Positions 1 to 12,023 of a stretch of DNA of 64,000 bases are shown here, piece after piece. Origin of the DNA: Phellopilus nigrolimitatus. Lineage: Eukaryota > Basidiomycota > Agaricomycetes > Hymenochaetales > Hymenochaetaceae. The stretch spans positions 186,001 through 250,000 of the forward strand of contig JAJOHG010000037.1 in NCBI GenBank assembly GCA_021029095.1. Reading direction: 5' to 3'. A program made the translations under genes and the position numbers. The first letter of the stretch is position 1. Every line of letters starts with the position of its first letter. Below the pieces are notes generated by a model. The model did no database searches. It saw nothing but the letters and a program-made list of their open reading frames with translations, and had not been told where the DNA came from.

Positions 1-25
1 GGCAAGGAAGTATCATAGCCCCAAC

Positions 26-2023
26 TCACACTTCGTATGGGTCCTCATCCACGTTACCTCTATCGGCATAGTATCCGCGTCCATGTGCGCGATCCTCGAG
101 AACCCGCGGCTCGAACGTGTTTCCCCGGCCCTCCGAGTCTCCGATTTTGCGGCCATCGTCGTAGCCGAGGCCGCGCGGAGATTTGTACCCGTCGAAGCCA
201 CCCAAGCCCATAAGCGGAACGTCAGTTGGCGTGTTGACGACTGTCGACCCGTCCCCTTGCTGAGTTCCCGGGTATCCAAAGTGGCTAGGTCGGGTATGTC
301 CTAAAGTAGTATCGACAGTATCAGTCAGCGTGCGGATCCAGCTAGCGCAGCTGTCTATGGAATGATTTATGAGTCAGGGAGGGATAGCACGTACGTTTGT
401 TGAGTTGTCGTGGCCGCTCATGCCACTAGCAGTGACAGTGCGGAAATTCGGCATGTTATGCGAGGCGCCACCAGACAGACGGATGGACGCAAGCACATGG
501 TCGGACTTCATCGACGTCAAGAGTGTCTTGCGTACATTGAGCGACGCAAGATAAGAGTTGACGTAAACTGGTGCATAGCAGAAGTCAAGTCAGAGAGGAC
601 ATGCAAACAAACAAAAATCAAGAATGATTATAACGCACACTTGCTCAGGTTGAGATAAAACGCAATGAAAACGAGTGTAGTGGGCATCGCGGCATAGCAG
701 ATCAGACCAGCGCTTGCGTCGAACACGGTCAACAAACCTGTGTTGACCGTGTAGATTATGAGTTTGACTACTAGCGAATCCGTCCTTAAGATGAGGCTCT
801 GTCAGCTCAGCTCACAAATCGTTATGAATTGTTATGAATCGAAGAAAAAAAATGAATGAAATAAGAATAAGGCATACCTTTGCAAACCCGTCCTGTTCGT
901 CCAAAGATAGTAGCAAAGTACCAACGCCACGCATAGGTCGGCAGAAATGTTCGACGCGAAGTTGAGGTAAAAAAGATCTGCTAGCACCAAGAGCCCAGCA
1001 AACGTCTGGATGTGGAATGCTTTAATTGTAATGACTGCGATCATAACGCGTGTCAGATCAAATGTAAAAAGAAGGAAGAAGTGGACGGGACCGTCAAAAG
1101 AAAAGAAAAGAAGGTTTGCAAATTAAATTTCCCACAACTCGGAGCGTAGAGAGGCCCGGCGCCGACAAGGACCGGAGGCTCTGTGCCAAAGTGGCGAGCG
1201 GAAAATGACGGAGAACGACGAAATAAATCAGAGTACAGTGTCATATGTTTCCGATATCATTTAGAACTAGCGGAATGAACGGAATGGAGGGGATGATGAA
1301 AGAAACACGCACTTGTCCCTACGACTAAATCAACGACGGAGAGCGCGGCAATTACAACTGTTATGAACTTGTTTTTCCGGCTGACTAGTATATGTCAAGG
1401 ATTGGCGGAGCTTATAAGTTTGGGAACTCACGGGTATAGACTCGCCGAGCAAACAAGCTGCATGCACAAGAAATTTGAGCCGAGCGTTTAACACGAGTCA
1501 TGAAATAAATCAAGCTTTACCTCCGAACAACGAAGTCGCTTAAAGACTGAAATGCATTTTCTAGCATCTTGGAAGTACCGAGAGGAGAGATACGCACCGT
1601 GACAAATACGTGCAGCTTCAAACTCCAAACGGGAAAGAATATCGCCGAAGGGTTTGCATAGTTCGTAACAAGATAGTAATAGCAGATTTGGCAAGTGAGG
1701 GCAGCGTCGAGGGAATCGATAAACCAAAGGGCGGCCACCTATTCGACAGTTGACGCTGTAGTCGTGCACGGAAAGAGGTATGGGAAAAGAGAACACACAG
1801 TGATTTTAATAAACCGCCTGTCAGAAGGATACCGTTGGTAGTAGATGAACATCTGAAGACACGTTACTCCGTACAGACTTAGAGAAAGAATAAGAAAGTA
1901 GTTGATAACGGAGGAGTTAGTTGGGATTACTTACAAGACCGAAACGAATCCGCCAATGAGCACTGCACCGAGCGTACTATCGTACGAAGGAAGAATCACA
2001 TCTGAGCTCGAGACCGCTGTCAT
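26..2023 (-). CDS. DUF6534 multi-pass membrane protein (copy 1)
   Basis: Ten-exon model on the minus strand: 1935-2023, 1799-1877, 1598-1738, 1521-1546, 1432-1457, 1313-1384, 878-1034, 639-784, 391-567 and 26-354, giving 413 residues with all phases closing. The last intron (355-390) is only 36 bp and is the least certain join. Visible family landmarks are LYGVTCLQMF after the first helix, YLVTNYANP, a WTNRTGLQR block and a TDSLVVKLIIYTVNTGLL helix, all typical of the basidiomycete DUF6534 family (about seven helices, formerly annotated as receptor-like proteins of unknown function). The C-terminus is hydrophilic, Gly/Asp/Arg-rich and probably cytosolic. Exons of 79, 26 and 26 nt match the exon lengths of the two plus-strand paralogues further right, supporting common descent. 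No ligand or pathway can be assigned. Confidence 0.82.
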
Positions 2024-3625
2024 CGTGGGACCGCGGCGACGCCAGAGCTCCAAACGTCTTGAGGGGACACAGGAGACGGGGACGAGAAAATAGGAGCAAC
2101 GGTGGTCGTAGTTGAAAGGAAAAGAGTGAATGAAGAAATCGGCGTGTAAGTGGGCGAAGTCTCGGCGGATTCGTTCATCTCACGCTGTCTGCCGTGCTCA
2201 TATGGAAAGTGATCGGCCTTCTTAGCGAGTCCGCTGTATTACGCTGGCTGAATACATGTTACAGTGAGTTTCTCCAAATGTAGCAGGACTCGGCACGCGG
2301 TCGCGGCGTCTTGGATGAAAAGAATGGACACCTACAGAACCCCATAAACAAGTCAGAAGAGAAGTCAGAACGTTTACGAAACTTTCACATGGACGTGCAT
2401 ACAATTTTATACTCCGATTTGAACCGCACGCAGCACTACATATATTTATATGATAAGTTTGCAACCACCCTAAATATAATTGATCTCAGACTAATCAGCC
2501 CTTTCTTTTTAAAAAACATGAAAATGTCGTTACTTACCTTGCTCGATGAAAGATACTTTTGGCAGACGTGCTGATCATCGCGGGGCGAGTCAATCGCCGC
2601 GGTCAAAGCTGCCCAGAGCGGTTATGTGACTTATGTGACTAGTACTGTGACATATGTAACATGCAACCATTGCCGCCGGCTGCATCTCGGTTTCGATTTC
2701 TTCGACTGCTAATCGTCCTGACCACCATCTTGCCTGCGAAACAAGCACAATCCGAACTGCTGTATTTCCTTATCTATGAAAAGGTATTGAGACAAATACT
2801 CTGACTTGGTACATTCAGCACACGCCGAATTTACTTGTCGACTGGATCTTCCAGAGCTTGAACCTTACAGGCACTTCTGTTTATCATACGGGCTTCGCGC
2901 GGTTTTCGCTAAGTCAGTCGCAACAGCATAACCCTCAAGCGAGGAAGCCTAGTGCAGGCGGATTGTAGAATTTTCGCAAAATAGCAACTTCTTCGAGTCC
3001 TATCCTTCGAAGAGGACAGGCTGCAATACTATCACGCGACTTTCAAAGAATAGTTGTGGCTTCCGACCATTCCATTCGCTAACCACCCGAGAAGTTCGCA
3101 TACTTATCAAACGACCTGTAAAACGGCCTTTACAAACGACTTCTGCACCTCGTCAAGGAGTACGCAAGAAGCCGTCTTCTTTGTCTTAAGGGAGACTCCT
3201 TGGTTCCGTGTTCAAATTTTTTTGGTGGGTCGTTTCGTCTAGAGTTGGTTCTCTTGGTTCGAAAGCTGAAAAGAGCACATGTGCCCAAGAGCGGCTCTAT
3301 ACGCGTCGAACTTTAGCGGGGCTCTTATTCTATTCTATATCTGATCTTCTCTTGCCGAAGAAAGCATAGCCTTGGTCCACTAAAGTTTCATACTCTTCTC
3401 GAGGACTAACTCGCGTGGACGTCAAGTGAGCTCTCATCTTTGTCAACGTCTCATTTCTCATGCATGCACGTAGCGATATCTGCAAAATCGCTACATTAAT
3501 AGCTTCATCGGTGTAGCGGGCACTCCCTTTCATAGATACACATCTACGCTCTCGGGCGCTGGCTTCATACGTAAAAAGCTGCGCCTCAAGAAGTTCGTTT
3601 TTAGGATCGGTTTACGCTCTTCATC
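2024..3625. other. intergenic region between divergent genes
   Basis: About 1.6 kb between the start of the DUF6534 gene and the acyltransferase gene. Open frames here are short and lack coding character. A 9-bp unit is directly repeated twice at 2622-2639. It presumably holds both promoters, but no clear TATA box or binding site was recognised. Confidence 0.5.
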
Positions 3626-6304
3626 ATGCTATTTGATGAACCCATGATGAATCATGATGAGCAGAATCGACCTTCGCTCTCTTCTATCTCCACTCCTTCA
3701 AACCCGGTTCCTATTGTAGCCGGACCAGACTTCAATCTAAATGTGACCTCAGAAATCCGGACTTCGCAGATTAAAAAGGCGAAAGTTAAAATTAAAGAGC
3801 GACGACGCGAACTGAAGCTCGTATACCGCATCCTTCGGCTCATTTCCGACTGGACACTCACAGACTTCTTCTCGGAAGTGTGCGTTGAAGGCACACAGAA
3901 CGTCGATTTGGATGGTGCACTTATATTGTTGAGTATTCTCCGTAAACGTTTGAGAAGCACAAGCGTTCCTTTCGAGAATGTTGATAGATTGTATTCTAAA
4001 CAGGACGCCGTGCCATCACAACGAAATAATTGACATAGCTACTCTCTGTGAGCCTTGTGTTGCTTTATCTTGGGGCGACGGTCGTGGGTGCTGATAGGCT
4101 ATGTATGATAGCTGCTACCATCCCTCACCGTCGGATCATAGCGTATTGGACCAAGGCATCTCTTTTCAAGAACCCGATTTCGCGCTTCATACTCGAATCG
4201 GCGGGGTCCATACCTGTCGCCCGCAGCCACCGTCTCTCCGTGAACAATAAGAATGGTTGCAGAGAAAAGGCGGAAGAAGGAAATATGGGAGATCCGAAGT
4301 CCAAGACGAAATCAAGCGATTCAAGTGAGAACCAACAAGCGCTTTTCGACGCAACGTACAAAGAGCTGGCTCGCGGCGGCGCACTCGCGATCTTTCCCGA
4401 GGGAACGTCGTACACATTGCCGCGCATTGTGCAAGTGAAGCAAGGCGCCGCTCAGGCAGCTCTCGGGTTCACGCGGTGGGCGGGAGAACTGGGCGTCGAC
4501 AACAAAATCAGCATCGTACCTGTGGGCATCGTGTACACCGATAAGTCGAGGTATCGAAGTCGCCTTTATGTCCGGTAAGTCCCCTCTAGTTCTTTTCCTT
4601 ATCGGCTTCATGGTTTCGTGCAGGTACGGGAAACCAATTCCTCTAGAATCTTATACAGATCAGTTCATTTTGAGCGGAAACGGCGAGGATGAGAAGGAAA
4701 TTACGCAGCGGCTCACGGCTGAGATTGAGAAGGAGCTGGTCCAGCTGACCATCAACGCGCCGGACTGGTGAGCCTTCATTCCTACATCTTTCACCTTCCC
4801 TAATGGCGCAAGAGGGCCGAGGACCTGACTATACACCGACTATTTCAGGCACACGTTGTATGCCACTCAAGCGGCGCAGGATATACTGCGGCACAACGAC
4901 AGAGAAATCCTGTTGGGAATGTTCGTGGGCGTATCACAAGCGTGCGTTGTATTTCAATTGAGACTTACGTATGACACAAATAGTCCGCAACTCACCAACA
5001 TTGTAATCTTGCATTAGTCTGATTGAAGTTTTCAAGCAGCCTTCCCCATCCCGTGCTCTTCGAGAACTCAAATCGAGCCTCCTGCGATACCACGCTCTAC
5101 AATACCATACAGGATTAGACCATGCCTCATTGGCGCATATACCGCTTTCTTTCTCGAGTTCTACCGCCCAATCTGAATGCCAATCTCTGCCCCTTTCTTC
5201 AACTCTAGCTCTTCTTGCTCATCTTCCGTCTGCAATAGCCCCACTCTCGCTCTCGCTTCCTGCGCACCTCGCGCATGCGCCAGGATATGCTCTCGGCACC
5301 TTTTCTTCTCGTCTATTCGCTGCAAAGGAGGAAGAGGCACGCTCCCAGTTCAAGGCCATCTTCGGCGGTCTTGGTTGCGCTGTGGGCACATTTGCAGCCG
5401 GTCTGGGCGCATGGAGGATGCTGACAGGGATGCTTTTGACGAGAGTAGCGAAGGAGGCCTGTCTGAAAGGTTTAAGGGAGTCGTCAAGACTTTACTGAAA
5501 TGTGTCGTCCCACTGGCAGTATCTGCGATCGGGAAGGAGGGGGCTGTCGAGGATTGGGTGAATAAATCTATGTCATCGATGGGAATGGCTGTGGACTACG
5601 GTGTCAAGAATTACGCAAAACTTGGACGAGGGGGGAATGTAATTGGCGCTTTTTGGATCGCATATCTGCTGTGCAGGTGGCATGCACGGGTCATCGACTG
5701 TGAGCGGTTCAATATGACTTATCATGGCTAAACACGTCTCATTTCTGTATCCGGAAAATGTGACAGCGAACTATGCCAGGTAAGCTTAAAGTTCGGTTTA
5801 GGAGTCGGGAGAGAAGGCTGAACTCTGTATGTTAGATTCAAATGCATCCGAGCAACAATCGTTGTCCTGCGGAGCATGCTGTTTTTACATTCTCCTATCG
5901 AAAACGAAGACCTTAAGCCGTATCTTGCCACCCCTCCTCCGCCATTCAGTCCTTACGTTGCTAAATCTCTTCAAGTCTTCGCCAGCGACGCTCACGCATC
6001 AGGTCCGGATGATAGCGAAAACGGTCCCAAGGTCCAATTCAGTGAGATGGACGCGGAGCATTCCGAATCAAGAAAAATGCTATCCCCAGTATCGAAATAC
6101 GCGCTTGTGCGTCACCTTCTACACGAGCGGTCAGTAGCAGTCAGCGCACTGCGAAATGTCTTTGGGGGGAAGGATGGCGCTGCGGCTGATCATGCAGGCG
6201 AGAATGTTGATAACAACTCGGAGGACCTAATACTTGCAAGACGAGAGGGCAAAAATGTTGCAAATGTCGTATCCCTGCTGCGAGAGTGCGGAACGACTTT
6301 CTGA
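3626..6304 (+). CDS. glycerolipid acyltransferase, PlsC/GPAT type
   Basis: Nine exons close in frame: 3626-3927, 4004-4047, 4112-4574, 4624-4767, 4849-4941, 5018-5469, 5520-5699, 5767-5779 and 5836-6304, giving 719 residues. After splicing, block I reads HHNEIIDIATL (an HX4D acyltransferase motif), followed by PHRRIIAYWTKASLF, a GSIPVAR block and the FPEGTSYTLPR block III, all expected of LPLAT/PlsC enzymes that acylate glycerol-3-phosphate or related substrates at the ER. Length matches fungal GPAT-like proteins (roughly 700-750 residues). Hydrophobic C-terminal segments (around 5180-5420 and 5640-5700) suggest membrane insertion. The 5470-5519 intron and the 13-nt exon 5767-5779 are inferred from frame and from the NYARFK continuation. 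The exact acyl acceptor cannot be read from sequence. Confidence 0.85.
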
Positions 6305-7387
6305 CAGGCGACGTACTCCCTTTATTATTTATTCGATGTGCGCTAAGCCGGCTTTTTTTCTCGTTTATTTGATATGAAGTCACAACAGAGGGTTGTAACC
6401 TTGAAAAAAGAAAAACCTAAGGTCCGGGTGCAGACTCTCCATGCCCTACTTTCACAGCGAATTCAGAGTCAAGTATGCTCCATGTTTTTTTGTTTTTGTT
6501 TTTGAGTAAAATTGTACATTCCTATCCAAGTCGCCTATAGCAAAAAAGCTCACTCGAAACATGGTAGAAAATAATACATGTACTCAACCCGAATCCAAAC
6601 ATTCCTTATACTCGTTAATACCTATAGTGATTACAGTCTTATGACGTATTATCATGGGACTATATCAGCAGGATTTAGCGCGTTAGGGTGCTCCTGACGA
6701 GAATCGGCTTGAGCGCTACCATCAAAACCTCGTTGCTTCGTGCTCGGATCGAGGCAGTAAAGGACGCGACGTCTCAAGGAAATAATATGGAACACCTACG
6801 CGTTTGAAATTTCCTCGTGTTGCGCGAATCTCATGCCGCTGCTTTGAGAATCACAGGTAGGCTATACAGCCGTGGGCATCTCCCGGTGATGCGGCGACGC
6901 CCCAAGAGACTAGTCTTGACGAAGGACCGGATCTTCTTAGACCGAGACTAAAGTCCGGAAGTAGACTTGAAAGGCGCCGCAATGGCGCTACCCACTTTTC
7001 TCTTGGAGTGCGTCGTGAGACCACACTCAATAAGGGAAAGCCAGCACAGGTTTCCATGGCACGGAGCAAGCAGAAATGAAAGGTGTGAAAACTCGACCAT
7101 TGGGCAAAAAAAGGACCCATCCATGAGCATGAGTTACTTTGATCCAAGGATAGATTCAAGATGTTTCACTTAGACAGCAGACCAAGACAATCATATCGAC
7201 ACACTCTGTTTAGAACAGCAGTTCTCGACCGCGGGGCAGGATCTGCGCGAAGCACGATCCCGCTGCGCGTCGAAGGGCGACGTATTGGGCATTGACACAT
7301 CATAATACAGCTACGACATGCGATATAAACCGAGGAATTTTGACGGGATGCGACGTAAAGACACGGCGAAGGAGAAGGGTAAAGGAA
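6305..7387. other. intergenic region between convergent genes
   Basis: About 1.1 kb between the 3' ends of the acyltransferase gene and RPS14. Short open frames only; AT-rich stretches around 6480-6600 may contain polyadenylation signals. Nothing else recognised. Confidence 0.5.
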
Positions 7388-8072
7388 TCACAGACGGCGA
7401 CCACGGCGACCACCCTATACATCGAGGTAGGTCAAAACAGGGTAAAATACAAGGTTGGAAGTGACATGTACCTTGCGTCTAGTTGAGTCCGTCGGGATGG
7501 GCGTAACGTCCTCAATACGGCCGATACGCATTCCAGCACGAGCGAGCGCACGAAGGGCGCTCTGTGCACCGGGACCAGGGGTCTTGGTGCCCGTACCACC
7601 GGTCGCACGGAGCTTGATGTGCAACGCGGTGATGCCGACCTCACGGCAGCGGACTGCAACATCCTGCGCGGCAAGCATGGCCGCGTACGGCGAGGACTCG
7701 TCACGGTCGGCCTTGACCTTCATACCACCAGTGACACGGGAGATGGTCTCCTTGCCCGAGAGATCGGTGATGTGCACGAACGTGTCGTTGAACGACGCGT
7801 AGATGTGCGCGACGCCGAACACGAGCTCGCCCTCGGCGACCTGCGGGCCGAGCGAGACGGTCGTCTCTTCCTTGGGTGCCTTTGCTCCCTTCTTCGGCGG
7901 CTACAAGTAACATTGTCAGTACGCTATTCGCCAAGTATTCGAGCAGTGTATCTGGTTGTCATCCCCGTCTTCCCGACTCATCCACCTTCTCCTGAGTTCT
8001 TTCTCGCTCCAATTCCCTCAACAACTGGACCGATACTGCGAGAAATACCAGCTCTGATGTGAAACTCACCAT
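7388..8072 (-). CDS. RPS14: 40S ribosomal protein uS11 (S14)
   Basis: Three exons: 8070-8072 (ATG alone), 7472-7900 and 7388-7414, giving 152 residues. The protein reads [12 protein letters not shown], then [40 protein letters not shown], a [16 protein letters not shown] block and the terminal GGRRGRRL, which is a full and conserved eukaryotic uS11. This protein lines the mRNA path at the platform of the 40S subunit. A first coding exon holding only the initiator codon is common in ribosomal protein genes. The start is shared with a compact 183-bp divergent promoter facing the first BTB gene. Confidence 0.97.
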
Positions 8073-8255
8073 TTTATGGGTGTGGAAGACTTAGAGGTTG
8101 CTTGAGGAGGAGACTTAGAGTAACTGGAAGCGTCTGCCGAGAAATTGCCTATGTATTTGTACCCTGTTTACGTTGTGTCTATTTATGGTAACACTCCTCA
8201 TCCCTGCTATGTCGTCGAGCTCAGCGTGTCTTAAGACCTACAACTGTACGTCCTT
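8073..8255. promoter_or_regulatory. divergent promoter RPS14 / BTB gene
   Basis: Only 183 bp separate the ATG of RPS14 (minus) from the ATG of the BTB gene (plus), so both must be driven from this interval or from within the RPS14 first intron. Short pyrimidine-rich stretches are present; no specific factor site is claimed. Confidence 0.5.
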
Positions 8256-9270
8256 ATGATTATGTCTGAGGAAGACGGGAAAGCCGCAAGCGTCGCCTCA
8301 TCCCCGTTCGACGACCCCCAGGCCGATTTGATTCTTCGCTCTTCCGACCTCATCGACTTCCGGGTGATGAAATGTATCCTTGCGCTGGCCTCGCCGATAT
8401 TCAAGGTTATGTTTTCTTTACCACAGCCTAAGCAGGATCCCGATGCCGAACCAAGTCCGCCTGTAGTTCCCGTTCCGGAACCAAGCGCAGTTCTCGACCC
8501 CCTACTGCGCATCCTGTATCCCACTCCACCTCCTGAATTGCTCGACGTAGACGAGATTGGTGGCGTGCTCGAAGCCGCGCACAAGTACGACATGGACGGT
8601 GCCATGATCAATGCCAGGTCCGCATTACGGGCTTGCCTTGAACGCGAAAAGGCGCAGAAAAAGCCGACGTCCGAGGTCGCGATTGCTGTCTACGCGCTTG
8701 CATGTCGGTTCAAACTTGCAGACGAAGCACGTCTGGCTGCTCGTGCGTTTCTTGCGGGTCCGCTCGATCATCCCTTCGTCTCGCAACTGGAACACCTGTC
8801 CGCTGCGAGTTACTATCACTTGCTCGATTATCACCGACGTGTCGGGGACGCAGTGGAGGCCTTGTTCACTTCAATCAGTTACTCCGATGACGTGTTGCCG
8901 AACGTTTCTATCAAACATCACTTCTGCGGCGGTGGCACGACCGAAGTCTATCAGTCGGAGGACGGTACTGCCGAGAAAGTGTGTTGCACTGATGAATGGT
9001 GGTATCATGCACGCATGTCCGTTCTGGCGGAATTGCGAAAAGCTCCTTTATCAAGTTCTAGCTTTTCGTCATCGATCGTATCGCCGCATCTGAAGGCCAT
9101 CTCGTGCGTCGTTTGTAAAGATAGGGCTTTCGAAGGTTGGGATAAAATGAAGGAGTTGTCGCTGATTCAGATCAACAAGAAAGCTGACAAGGTAAGTTAC
9201 TTTTGTAGCCGGTGATTTCATGAGACTCACGAATAGCCAGGTTGAGCTTGTCCTTCCCTGGGATCGGTAA
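8256..9270 (+). CDS. BTB/POZ domain protein (copy 1)
   Basis: Two exons, 8256-9191 and 9241-9270, giving 321 residues. The N-terminal third is a BTB/POZ fold: DDPQADLILRSSD, FRVMKCILALASPIFK and a LDPLLRILYP segment, followed by an EAAHKYDM block as in other agaricomycete BTB proteins. The second half is helical (YALACRFKLADEARLAARAFL), and near the C-terminus there is a CVVCKDRAFEGW motif. The last exon encodes VELVLPWDR. Such proteins dimerise or bind Cullin-3, but the partner and target here are unknown. It is 59 percent or so identical by eye over long stretches to the next gene, so the two arose by tandem duplication; this copy is the intact one. Confidence 0.85.
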
Positions 9271-9909
9271 TGAACCACTGTTTGTCAGGACACACCTACA
9301 TCGAAGATCAGTTACTGTGTCAGGAGTGACTACCTTGCCAATTTCCCTGCAATTTCCTCTGCATCTCTATATCCATGACTTGTATACCCATAACTAGGCC
9401 ACGAGTCGACCCACTTGGCCTAGTGAAGTTTATGTACGTGAACAGATTATAACTTAGAGGTTAGCTACTGACTTCAAATTTGCTTGAAGACCCTCGCCTC
9501 CTCATGGCTGCTTTCTAGCGGGACATTTGGTTATTCGAAATGGAATTGGTGTGGGCGGATGGTTATCTTTCTTTTATTCTGGTTCGGCGGATGGTTTTGA
9601 TTTGGTTGGACTTCACGAATTCACGGTGCGTTTCCTCGGTCTTGGTCTTGAGTAATATCATTGATGTCGTACGTTCAGATAAACACGTACCATGCGTGTC
9701 CACGAGATTATGTTATGTATCCGTCTCGGCCGCTAGGCCTGAAATTGCTCGGCGGGAAAAACGACGAATTTGTCTCGTACACGTTCTTGACCTGGACATC
9801 CTCATTCATTGATAGTACTTCTTTTGTATTTGCCTCTGTTTACCTTGTGGTAGCATGCCTATGCCGCGTTTCTGTTCCTTGCTTAGTCTCAAACTACTAC
9901 TGAACTACC
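9271..9909. other. intergenic region between tandem BTB genes
   Basis: About 640 bp. It contains open frames without similarity to the flanking BTB coding sequence and presumably the promoter of the second copy. No repeat or RNA gene recognised. Confidence 0.45.
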
Positions 9910-10918
9910 ATGGAAAACACCAACATGTCAGAGAAAGACGATAAAGCCGCCACTGCTGCCTCCCCGCCGTTCGACGACCCGCAGGCCGATCTGATCCTTC
10001 GATCCTCCGATCACACCGACTTTCGGGTGATGAAATGCATCCTCGCCCTGGCCTCGCCGACGTTCAGGGACATGTTTTCTCTGCCGCAGTCGCAGTGCAC
10101 CCAGAACTCCGAATTGAATCCTCCAGTCGTCTCCATCACAGAGCCGAGCTCCATCCTCGATCCTCTGTTGCGCATCCTTTATCCTGTTATATCGCCAGAG
10201 CTAGCCGATCTCGATGTAATCGAAGGGAATCTAGAAGCAGCAGAGAAATACGACATGGGTGTAGCTGGGGACTATGCACGACGCGCTCTACGAGCACGCG
10301 TTTCGCGCAATGATGCAGTAGCTATCTACGCTATTGCGTGTCGCTTCAAGCTCGAAGAGGAGGCACGCCTCGCTGCACGTGCGTTTCTTCAAGGTCCTCG
10401 CGACCATTCTCTCGTTCCACAGATGGATGGACTCTCCAGTACAGCATATTATCATCTGCTCAGTTATCATACTCGCTTTGCGGACACGCTTCCCTTGCTG
10501 CTTACCTCGGTCGAGTATGCTATCAATGTATTGATGCCAGTTATGGGGCATCATTGTACAGGTTGGGTGCCAGAAGTCTACCTCTCCTTAAGAAAAACCT
10601 GGGCCACCTGGGTCAATAGGAGATAGGAAGACATACGAGTGGTGGTTTTATGCCCGCGAGGCTATCATTGTCGAGTTGCGGAATGCACCTCTGGCAGCCG
10701 ATTCCTTCGCGTCGTCAACTGTCGCACCTTGTATAAAGAAGACCAACTGTGGTATCTGCAAGACGAATGCACTCCCGAATTGGGATACTCTGAAAAGGCT
10801 TACATTAACCTTTCTATCTGACGAGGCCAATAAAGTAAACTTTTTTTTTTTTTCACTATCTAGTGCCTTTAGTAACTCTTACACTCTTCAGACCGAGCTT
10901 ATTCTTCCTTGGAAATGA
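9910..10918 (+). pseudogene. BTB/POZ domain protein (copy 2), frameshifted
   Basis: Paralogue of the preceding gene with the same architecture: exon 9910-10834 and a short last exon 10892-10918 encoding TELILPWK. The BTB part is well kept (DDPQADLILRSSD, FRVMKCILALASPTFRDMF). The reading frame stops at 10624-10626, but the homologous sequence continues in the next frame (KTYEWWFYAREAIIVELRNAPL, matching EWWYHARMSVLAELRKAPL in copy 1). Exon 1 is 925 nt, one more than a multiple of three, and the frame change coincides with a run of five A at about 10593-10597. It is therefore a one-base insertion, either real or a sequencing error. The downstream splice site remains good, which argues for a recent event. 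If translated as is, it would give a 238-residue truncated protein. Confidence 0.75.
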
Positions 10919-11665
10919 GTTCATCTGATTCAAGACTCGAGAAGAAATGGCATATATGTACACTTGACCAATCTGCGGAGCCAAGTAAGTTATGCTCCAC
11001 GACCAATTGGTATTGAGATCTCATATTTCACTTTTTCTAATCATATAGGATGATAAAGAACTATCCTCCTTCTCAATGAGTGTTCCAAGGCTGCAAATTT
11101 TGATCGGATTTGTCATTGAACGTTTCCTTTGCTTCAAATGAGACTATTCGGTTGTTGTATGTGGAGCTTGTTGCTCCGCTAGCGCGGATTGAAACCGACA
11201 ATAACGAGCAATGTCATCGACGTTGGTAATTGACCGGATCTGATTGATCTCGCGCAAGTTATTTCGGCCCGCCGTCGTCACACGTTATCCATGCTGTCCC
11301 GATTGTGTATCTGGATCACTGCATACACGTAGCGCCCGCAGCAAGCCGGCCAAACTGGTAATGATGATTGAGAAATTGCTGCGAAAGCTGTGTCTAGATT
11401 ATCTGGCCATAATGTATTTTCGCCCACGCACCGTGTTCATCCAGATGACCCGCGATGGACGGTGATAGAACGCTCTACTGTTTCTACCTGATCCAATGCG
11501 ATCTCGGGAATTAGTAATACGTTCGACGTGTATAGACAATAGGGGTCGAAATGGGCGGCGCGCACATGTATATAAAGACACGATGTAGCTTGCAGGGGAA
11601 TCACACACGCTTCTTGCTTCCCCTCAATATCTACACCGACCTCTCAACATTTAAGTGAATTAACC
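10919..11665. other. intergenic region
   Basis: About 750 bp upstream of the small cyanase-like gene. A TATA box lies at its right end; the rest shows no coding or RNA signal. Confidence 0.45.
11569..11576 (+). promoter_or_regulatory. TATA box of the small cyanase-like gene
   Basis: The sequence TATATAAA sits 90 bp upstream of the ATG at 11666, a normal spacing for a strongly transcribed fungal gene. A pyrimidine-rich stretch follows before the start codon. Confidence 0.65.
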
Positions 11666-12023
11666 ATGGCCCCCAACCCAACTTGCTCTGCGCTCGCTGC
11701 GGCGAAGGATCGCAAAGGCCTTTCGTACGCGCAGATTGCGACTGCAGTCGGAACGGACGAGCAGACCGTTATCAACGGTACGCGCTCATCCTGGTTTCTT
11801 GCGCCATCTCAGTTTCTGAAATCTGGCTTTGATACGATTTGGCTGCTGTAGCGTGCACGGGCCAGGTGCATCCCATCGACGCTAAACTGTTCGACGCACT
11901 CGCGCGTGTGCTAGACATCAAGGCGGTGCGTCCTGTCGAAATCGATACTTGATTTTGCTTTATCTTACGCGTACAAATCGCACACAGCAACCCGCACATA
12001 CCGGTGTGCACGCAACTGCTTGA
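11666..12023 (+). CDS. small protein resembling cyanase N-terminal domain
   Basis: Three exons, 11666-11777, 11852-11925 and 11988-12023, give 73 residues in frame; the start is in a good context (ACCATGG). The protein contains AAKDRKGLSYAQIATAVG followed by a variable loop, then ACTGQVHPIDAKLFDALARVLDIKA, which resembles the helical, HTH-like N-terminal domain of cyanate hydratase (LLAAKxxxGLTxEEIA..GQ....ae.la.lL). The catalytic C-terminal cyanase domain with its Arg/Glu/Ser triad is absent: the frame ends QPAHTGVHATA and no catalytic segment follows downstream. A strong TATA box precedes the gene. It could be a stand-alone oligomerisation or DNA-binding module. The family link is inferred from pattern only. 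Confidence 0.55.
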
